Below, one piece after another: positions 1 through 5,800 of a stretch of 33,556 nt of DNA (positions are counted from its first letter, which is position 1; each line of letters starts with the position of its first letter). The notes under the pieces are model-generated. The model did no database searches. It saw nothing but the letters and a program-made list of their open reading frames with translations, and was not told the origin of the DNA. Origin of the DNA: Clostridia bacterium (GTDB taxonomy: Bacteria > Bacillota > Clostridia > Oscillospirales > Acutalibacteraceae); assembly GCA_017474205.1 (NCBI GenBank), contig JAFVID010000006.1, positions 1 to 33,556 of the forward strand, written 5' to 3'. Both the position numbers and the translations under genes were made by a program.

Positions 1-187
1 ATTCTTTCTTTTAAATTTAGGTCATTAAACTCAAAAAAGAAGAAATATAGTCCAGGTAAAATTATTAAAATTATTGACATAATAATTACAACTTTTGACT
101 ACCCAGTTTTTCTGCCAACTGCATTTGGGTTAAGTTTTGAGTTTTTCTTTGCTCGGCAATAAATAATCCAATTTTTACTTGATCCAT
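1..187 (-). pseudogene. Decayed XRE-family regulator with membrane tail (remnant, cut by window edge)
   Basis: Reading leftward from an ATG at 187, preceded by a good AGGAGG site, is a 33-residue peptide that begins like an XRE helix-turn-helix protein (MDQVKIGLFIAEQRK, then LTQMQLAEKLG) and stops at 86, just where the recognition helix should follow. A second short frame starts at 80 in another phase and reads a hydrophobic segment (MSIILIILPGLYFFFF) that runs off the window edge. Many clostridial XRE regulators carry C-terminal membrane helices, so the simplest reading is one gene that lost its middle by a frame-changing deletion. The promoter and ribosome binding site are still intact. It could instead be a real short peptide plus a separate small membrane protein. 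Confidence 0.55.
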
Positions 188-208
188 TTTTGTTCCTCCT
201 TTGACTTT

Positions 209-238
209 AGTATATGATTTTTTGGGGATAAATGTAAA
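209..238 (-). promoter_or_regulatory. Sigma-A-type promoter of the XRE remnant
   Basis: On the minus strand there is TTTACA (233-238), an 18-bp spacer and TATACT (209-214), about 20 bp upstream of the start codon at 187. It shows the remnant may still be transcribed. Confidence 0.5.
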
Positions 239-274
239 CATACCGTTGGTTGAGTGGGGATATTTTTACCTGTA

Positions 275-691
275 TTATGATTTTTTTCTTATTATAAAAT
301 AACTAATCCAATAAATTAAGGTAAGCACACCGACTGTACCCGATAACATCATTGCCATTTGGGTTTTATTAAGTATTTCAAGCACGATAATCGCTACACA
401 CGCCAAAAAGAAATATGTGCTAAATGCCACACTCTTCGCCTTATTGGCAATGGAGATATTACGCTCATCCGATTCGATTATTTGACGTTTTTTAATTGTA
501 TCTTCATTTTTTGTTATTAACAAATATTTTCTAACATAGACAATACCAATTATAACCAGGGCAAAACCGAAGGAAGATAAAAAGTTGTTTTCGGTATTAA
601 TTATATTAAAAACTATACCTAACGCAACGCCTATAATAATATATGATATGGCGGTAAATAATCTAATCTTTAGCTTTTTTCTAAAGTCCAT
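275..691 (-). CDS. Small multi-pass membrane protein paired with XRE repressor
   Basis: A 138-residue protein with about four predicted membrane segments: residues ~10-30, ~38-55, ~88-105 and ~112-134. A short charged cytoplasmic stretch (TKNEDTIKKRQIIESDERN, ~60-78) lies between the second and third. The motif DERN before a membrane hairpin is typical of small DUF-type membrane proteins encoded beside compact XRE repressors in Firmicutes. Its start lies 2 bp past the stop codon of the upstream repressor and its ribosome binding site (GAGGAGGAA) overlaps the repressor's last codons, so the two are translationally linked. Molecular function is unknown. I infer that it acts with, or is controlled by, the upstream regulator. 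Confidence 0.8.
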   Translation of the reverse strand: MDFRKKLKIRLFTAISYIIIGVALGIVFNIINTENNFLSSFGFALVIIGIVYVRKYLLITKNEDTIKKRQIIESDERNISIANKAKSVAFSTYFFLACVAIIVLEILNKTQMAMMLSGTVGVLTLIYWISYFIIRKKS

Positions 692-693
692 TT

Positions 694-891
694 TTATTCC
701 TCCTCAAAGATGAATATTTCTTCTATGGTTGTATTAAAGTGTTTTGCAATTTTGAATGCAAGTTGCAAGGATGCGGTATATTTCCCGTTTTCTAAGGATA
801 TGATTGTTTGACGCGTTACTCCTACCGCAACAGCCAAATCTTCCTGCGTAACACCGCATTCTTTTCTTAATTCTTTAATTTTGTTAGTCAA
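694..891 (-). CDS. Compact XRE/Cro-type transcriptional repressor (TTG start)
   Basis: A 65-residue single-domain helix-turn-helix protein. LTNKIKELRKE is followed by the HTH core (VTQEDLAVAVGVTRQTII, then SLENGKYTASLQLAFKIAKHF) and the acidic tail IEEIFIFEEE. I chose the TTG at 891 because GGAGG stands 7 bp upstream. The longer frame, which starts at 945, would begin inside the -10 region and encode palindromic operator DNA, so it is unlikely. Repressors of this size are usually autoregulatory, and a perfect palindrome sits exactly over the predicted transcription start. It is co-transcribed with the membrane protein at 275-691. Confidence 0.88.
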   Translation of the reverse strand: MTNKIKELRKECGVTQEDLAVAVGVTRQTIISLENGKYTASLQLAFKIAKHFNTTIEEIFIFEEE

Positions 892-907
892 ATAATCGCC
901 TCCAATT

Positions 908-931
908 AAAAGTAAAGTTAACTTTACTTTT
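908..931. promoter_or_regulatory. 24-bp perfect palindrome, probable operator of the XRE repressor
   Basis: A perfect inverted repeat with half-site AAAAGTAAAGTT and its exact complement, centred between 919 and 920. It lies directly downstream of the -10 box and so covers the expected +1 site, the standard position for a roadblock operator. Binding by the product of 694-891 is inferred. Confidence 0.7.
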
Positions 932-933
932 TG

Positions 934-962
934 ATTATATAACATCGCCTTGTAAATGTCAA
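934..962 (-). promoter_or_regulatory. Consensus sigma-A promoter of the XRE/membrane-protein operon
   Basis: On the minus strand: TTGACA (957-962), a spacer of exactly 17 bp, and TATAAT (934-939). Both hexamers are perfect consensus, so repression rather than weak initiation must control this operon. Confidence 0.85.
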
Positions 963-991
963 GTATATTTTACATTTTTTAAAGGCAAAAG

Positions 992-1020
992 AAAAAGCAC
1001 ATCGTTCGATGTGCTTTTTT
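992..1020 (-). terminator. Intrinsic terminator after tRNA-Ser
   Basis: A hairpin with stem AAAAAGCACATCG paired to its complement across a 2-nt loop. T-rich runs on both sides make it potentially bidirectional. It abuts the encoded CCA of the tRNA. Confidence 0.75.
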
Positions 1021-1112
1021 GGCGGAGAAGGAGGGATTCGAACCCTCGAACCGCTTGTAACGGTTACACGATTTCCAATCGTGCGCGCTCGACCGGGCTA
1101 CGCGACTTCTCC
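1020..1112 (-). tRNA. tRNA-Ser (anticodon GGA)
   Basis: A class II tRNA read on the minus strand. The acceptor stem GGAGAAG (1112-1106) pairs with CTTCTCC (1030-1024), followed by discriminator G (1023) and encoded CCA (1022-1020). The anticodon stem CACGA/TCGTG encloses loop TTGGAAA, giving anticodon GGA, which reads UCC and UCU. There is a long variable arm (AACCGTTACAAGCGGTT) and a T-arm with GGTTCGAATCC. The total is 90 nt without CCA, normal for bacterial tRNA-Ser. Confidence 0.97.
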
Positions 1113-1151
1113 GAGTATACTTAAAAATATTCTTTTTTCGGTTGCCAAAGT

Positions 1152-1180
1152 ATTATACACAATTCTTTTATAAAAATCAA
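1152..1180 (-). promoter_or_regulatory. Promoter of tRNA-Ser
   Basis: On the minus strand: TTGATT (1175-1180), 17 bp, TATAAT (1152-1157). It lies about 40 bp upstream of the tRNA 5' end, so the tRNA is a monocistronic unit separate from glnA. Confidence 0.75.
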
Positions 1181-1244
1181 GTGCTTTTTTCAAAAAATAT
1201 TCTTTTTTCTTAAATATTTTTATTTTATAATTTTGTGCCAAAAA

Positions 1245-1278
1245 TAAAGATATCCCCCAAACATAATGTTCGGGGGAT
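1245..1278 (-). terminator. Intrinsic terminator of glnA
   Basis: ATCCCCC (1252-1258) pairs with GGGGGAT (1272-1278), with further pairs around a short loop. On the minus strand it is followed by a T-rich stretch. It lies 16 bp past the glnA stop codon. Confidence 0.75.
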
Positions 1279-1293
1279 TTTTTACTATTTTGA

Positions 1294-2715
1294 TTATAAA
1301 TTGTAGTATCTTTCGAACTCTGCAGGGGTGGGGATTTTGGACATTTCGGAACATTCGGCACGTTTGGTAGCAATGAATTTCTTGATGAGGTGTTCGGGGA
1401 ATACTCCGCCTTGGGTGAGGTATTCGTAATCCTTTTCAAGTTCATCAAGGGCTTGTTCCAAAGAGGTGGGAAGTCCTTTGAGTTTCGCTTTTTCTTCTTC
1501 GGGAAGATTGAAGAGGTTGAAGTCATAGGGACCCCATCCGTTTGCTTCGGGATCGATTTGGTTTTTAATACCATCGATACCTGCCATAAGGATAGCGGCA
1601 TAAGCGAAGTAGGGATTGCAGGTTGCGTCGGGGTTACGGATTTCGAAACGACGTTCTTCGGGTCTCTTTGCGTATGCGGGAATACGGATAACTGCACTAC
1701 GGTTGGAGGTTGCATATCCAACGGTTACAGGTGCTTCAAATCCGGGAACCAATCTCTTGAAGGAGTTGGTGCTGGGGTTGGTGATAGCACAGAGAGAACC
1801 GATATGCTTAAGAAGACCACCGATGAACCAGTGAGCTTCTTTGCTAAGATGAGAATAGCCGTTATCATCAGAGAATACGGGTTTGCCATCCTTCATAAGA
1901 AGCATATGAACGTGCATACCGTTACCTGCTTCGCCCATTACGGGTTTGGGCATAAGGGTTGCAGATTTGCCGTATTTTGCAGCGGTGTTGTGGATGATGT
2001 ATTTAATCATCATAGTACCGTCAGCCATTTTAGACATTTCGCCAAGTTTAGGTTCGATTTCGAACTGACCTGCTGCACCAACTTCGGGGTGATGATATTT
2101 AACGGGAACACCTGCTTTTTCAATAAGCATACACATTTCGCTACGGCATTCGTAGGAATTGTCGAAGGGTTTTGCAACGTGATAGTTCTTTTGTTTGGGA
2201 ACTACGTTACCCATACCTTCAACACCGCTGTTCCAATAGGATTGGTTAGCGTCGAGGTTCATACTAATATCGTAGGGTTGAACGTTCCAGTTTACTTGGT
2301 CGAAGAGATAGAATTCAAATTCAGGAAGAATGAGCATAGTATCGGCAATACCACTGTCGCGCATATATTTTTCTGCAGCGAGGGTGATGTTACGGGGATA
2401 CTGTGCCAAAGGTCTATTTTCGGGGTAGTCGATGATCATTGCGTTACCGCTCATAGAGAGGGTAGGAACTTCGCAGAAGGGATCAATCATAGCGGTATCG
2501 GGATCGGGGATAAATACCATGTCGCTCTTTTCAACTACAGCGTAGCCATAGTTAGAAGCGTCAAAGCCGATACCATCCTTCATAACTTCTTCGTTGAAGC
2601 TGTAGGCAGGAATGGTTACGTGACGGAATTGACCGTTGATGTCAACCATCTTAAAGTCAACCATTTCGATTTTTTCCTCACGGATGAGGTCCATAATTTG
2701 CTTAATTTTATCCAT
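1294..2715 (-). CDS. glnA: Glutamine synthetase type I
   Basis: Makes glutamine from glutamate, ammonia and ATP; a cytoplasmic dodecamer and the main entry of ammonium into metabolism. At 473 residues it has the usual GS-I length. Visible active-site blocks are PEFEFYLFD (131-139), GAAGQFEIEPKLGEM (213-227), NGMHVHM (265-271), NPSTNSFKRLVPGFEAP (313-329) and RRFEIRNPD (355-363). The layout around 385-415 resembles the beta subgroup, including the loop that carries the adenylylated tyrosine in enterobacteria. Here that position is phenylalanine (NLFNLPEEE, F402), so adenylylation cannot occur at this site. The start at 2715 has AAGGAG nearby. It has its own promoter and terminator and no adjacent nitrogen genes. 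Confidence 0.97.
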   Translation of the reverse strand: MDKIKQIMDLIREEKIEMVDFKMVDINGQFRHVTIPAYSFNEEVMKDGIGFDASNYGYAVVEKSDMVFIPDPDTAMIDPFCEVPTLSMSGNAMIIDYPENRPLAQYPRNITLAAEKYMRDSGIADTMLILPEFEFYLFDQVNWNVQPYDISMNLDANQSYWNSGVEGMGNVVPKQKNYHVAKPFDNSYECRSEMCMLIEKAGVPVKYHHPEVGAAGQFEIEPKLGEMSKMADGTMMIKYIIHNTAAKYGKSATLMPKPVMGEAGNGMHVHMLLMKDGKPVFSDDNGYSHLSKEAHWFIGGLLKHIGSLCAITNPSTNSFKRLVPGFEAPVTVGYATSNRSAVIRIPAYAKRPEERRFEIRNPDATCNPYFAYAAILMAGIDGIKNQIDPEANGWGPYDFNLFNLPEEEKAKLKGLPTSLEQALDELEKDYEYLTQGGVFPEHLIKKFIATKRAECSEMSKIPTPAEFERYYNL

Positions 2716-2755
2716 TTTTTCTACTCCTTTTTACATAGAAATAAAATGCATCCAT

Positions 2756-2785
2756 ATTATATCATATCTTAATTTAGTTTTTCAA
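2756..2785 (-). promoter_or_regulatory. Promoter of glnA
   Basis: On the minus strand: TTGAAA (2780-2785), 18 bp, TATAAT (2756-2761), about 40 bp upstream of the glnA start. No clear nitrogen-regulator operator is visible. Confidence 0.6.
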
Positions 2786-2830
2786 TAGATATGGAAAATT
2801 TTTTTGTTATTTTATGTAATTTTTTCACAC

Positions 2831-2868
2831 AAAAAGGGAATAGGATGAACACATCCTATTCCCTTTTT
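2831..2868 (-). terminator. Strong intrinsic terminator of the large cohesin/dockerin gene
   Basis: A 17-bp perfect stem (AAAAAGGGAATAGGATG and its complement) around a 4-nt loop, ending in a T-run in either direction. It starts 6 bp past the stop codon at 2874 and separates this gene from glnA. Confidence 0.85.
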
Positions 2869-2873
2869 TAACA

Positions 2874-5800
2874 TTAATTTACACTGGTGATTTTTCCAAC
2901 AGAAATTTGAAGAACATAGAGAGCATCAATAACATTCACATCACCATTTTGGTCAACATCGGCAATAGCTAACTGTTCATCGGTAAGTTCAATTTTGCCA
3001 ACACACGCTTGAAGAATCATAAGAGCATCAATAGAGTCGGTTGCGCCGTTTTGGTCAACGTCACCTATTTCTTTGCTCAAGTTAGCAATTACTTCTTCGG
3101 CTACTTCAAGAACAGCATAGTTAGTTACCAATACTTTTTGTTCATCAGTAAGTGCTTCATAAGCAAGTCTTGCAGCAATAATTTTTTCAGCACTATCAAG
3201 AGTAACAACCTCATCAATAGCATCGATCAAATCAATAACATTTTGGATTTCTTCTTCACTATTCATCCAAATTCCATAGAGGACTTGATCTTCAGTTGCA
3301 GTGATGATAAATTCACCATTACTTGCTTCGTTATTTTCTGCCCATCCTTTAAAGGTATATCCATCCTTTTCGTAAATGGGAAGTTCAACTTCACCTTCTC
3401 CGTTTGCGAGGATATTCAATTGTGCTGGAGAATCGATATTGGTATAAAGCACAATGTTGTAGAAGGTTGCAGAAACTGTATCGGATACGTTTCCGTAAAT
3501 ATCTACAACGGTGAGATAGTAAGTACCTGCTACGGAAATGGTTTTGCTAACCGATACTACGTCGGTGAAATATTGGTTATTTGCATATTCCTCATTCATA
3601 CCGAAATAGTAACCTGAAACACCTGCATTATCGAACATATTTAACGTAATGGTTTGAACTGCAGAGATGTTATTAGTAGAAGTTATAAGTGCGGTGGGTT
3701 TTTCATTGTCTATATTTGCATAAACGCCACCATTAGCAACATCAACGTCTACATTTGATTTGGTTTCGCTCCAATTATCTGCACCGCCATTTGCAAACAC
3801 TGCAGTGTTTTCGCTATCGAACACTACCGATACCGAGGTGAATTGGTTTACATCCTGCAATACGTCAAACACAAGAATAACAATTACACCTGCGGAGGTG
3901 TAGTATGCATCCACTGCATTTTCGGGATTGTTAATAAGTTTATAGGTTTTTCTTGCATTATTAACAACGGGTGATTGAGAGAGGTGACTGATAAAGTCAT
4001 TTTCGGGGATAGAAAACTCTACAAAGGATAGAACTGTTTTATCAAAGATAACGTTGTTAATTGCAATTGATGCGAAGGAGTTAGAATATCTATCCATAGA
4101 AACGGGAATATAAACTCTATCTCCTGCTTTCGCACCCTTTACTGAACCTACCGTTGCAGATACGGAAAGTTCTCTAGTCCAAATTGCAAAATAGGTTGCA
4201 CTTTCGGTGGGGGTAACGGTTTTATTAGCATAGGTTTCATCAACGTCGGTTGACCAACCTAAATATTGGTATCCAACATTCACCGCTTCGGGCATATCGA
4301 TAGAATTACCTGCTTTAACAATTACAAAGGGAATTGCAACGTTACCGCCGTTAGCATTAAGGGTGATTTTGTAGAAGGTAACGGGGATGGTTGCTGAAAC
4401 ATTACCCGAAACATCCATAACAGTTACGTAGTAAGTACCTGCATCCAAAACATCAACGGTGGAAACCTTTTTATTGGTTTCGGTGAAGTTGTTTTCTTTA
4501 TAATATGCAGAGGTGCCAAAGTAGTAACCGGAGATATCTTCACCTGCGGTTGCATTGATGATAAGGGTTTGCTTGGTTGCCACGTTATTGGTGGAGGTTA
4601 CCTTAAGGGCGGGTTTATTTGCTCCTGCCCACACTGCATAGAAGGTACCGCCGTTTTCTACGTCAACAACAGTTTCACCTGCAACTGCATTTTCGCTTCT
4701 TGCCCATCCCATAAAGGTATCGCCATCTTTGGTGGCAGTGGGAAGTGCGATATAGTTATTTTGCTTAACGATGATATTTGTAACACCAACTTCGCCACCG
4801 TTAGCGTTGAGAATAACATCAACAAAGGTTACCGATGCGGTTTCGGATATATTACCGTTCACATCAAAGACGTTAAGGTAATAGGTTCCGGCGGAGGTAA
4901 TTTCTTTTGTATCGGATGTTGCGGTGGTATCAACCTTTTCGTTTTGAGTGTAGTCTGCGGATGTACCAAAATAATAACCTGCAACATCATTATAGGAATT
5001 AAGATTTAAGGTTACGGTTTGTGTGGGTGCAACGTTGTTGGAAGCAACAATAACACCATACAAAGAGTTAGCCACCTTAAGATTATTCAATGCCTCTTCC
5101 GCTTCAAGAAGGGTGGGAAGATTTTCGACCTTTGATTGTTGACCCGCGGTGAACTCATTTTCATAGATATCAATGCAATCCAAAATTGCAAACTCATCTT
5201 CGAGGGTAACTTCACCAATAGCATCAATGGCATCCATAAGAGCATAAACCTCTTGCCACAAAGCATCTAAAGCTACAAAAGCATCATCGAGAATTGCTTT
5301 TTCTGCTTCTACTTCTGCTTTTTGAAGGTCGGTGAAAGACTCATAAAGTGCTTTGGAATTATTGAGGGCTTCGATATCCTCATCCAACAAATCGACCTCA
5401 CCAAGATCGTTCATTGTTGCCTTGAATGTTGCTACATCGGCAACCATTTTGTCATAGGTTGCACGGGCTTCGGTAAGGCGATTATAGTTTTCTACCGCAC
5501 CCTTTTGAGGTTCGGTAAGGGCATCATATTTTTCTTCGGTGGCGATAATAACGTCGCCATCATCAATATCAATGGGATAAAGTGTTTCGATTTCTGCTTC
5601 AAAAGCATCTATCATATCCTTGATATTTTGCAAGGTTTCTTGTGCAGTAGTAAGAACATCAATATTTTCTACGGCATCTTTTTGTGCTTCGGAAAGGTCA
5701 TCGTATGCATTTACTGCATTATTGATTGCATCTTCCCTATCCACATCAACGGTTCCAATGGCGTTAATAAGTTCTTCTACGGCGGTGATTTCAACTTCAA

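Noticed and set aside
694-945. Longer 83-residue version of the XRE repressor
   Set aside because: Its start lies in the -10 region and its first codons translate the operator palindrome; the TTG at 891 has the proper GGAGG spacing.
1390-2772. 460-codon open frame on the plus strand
   Set aside because: It lies antisense to glnA, has a Cys/Phe-rich composition without known motifs, and is explained by the codon bias of the real gene.
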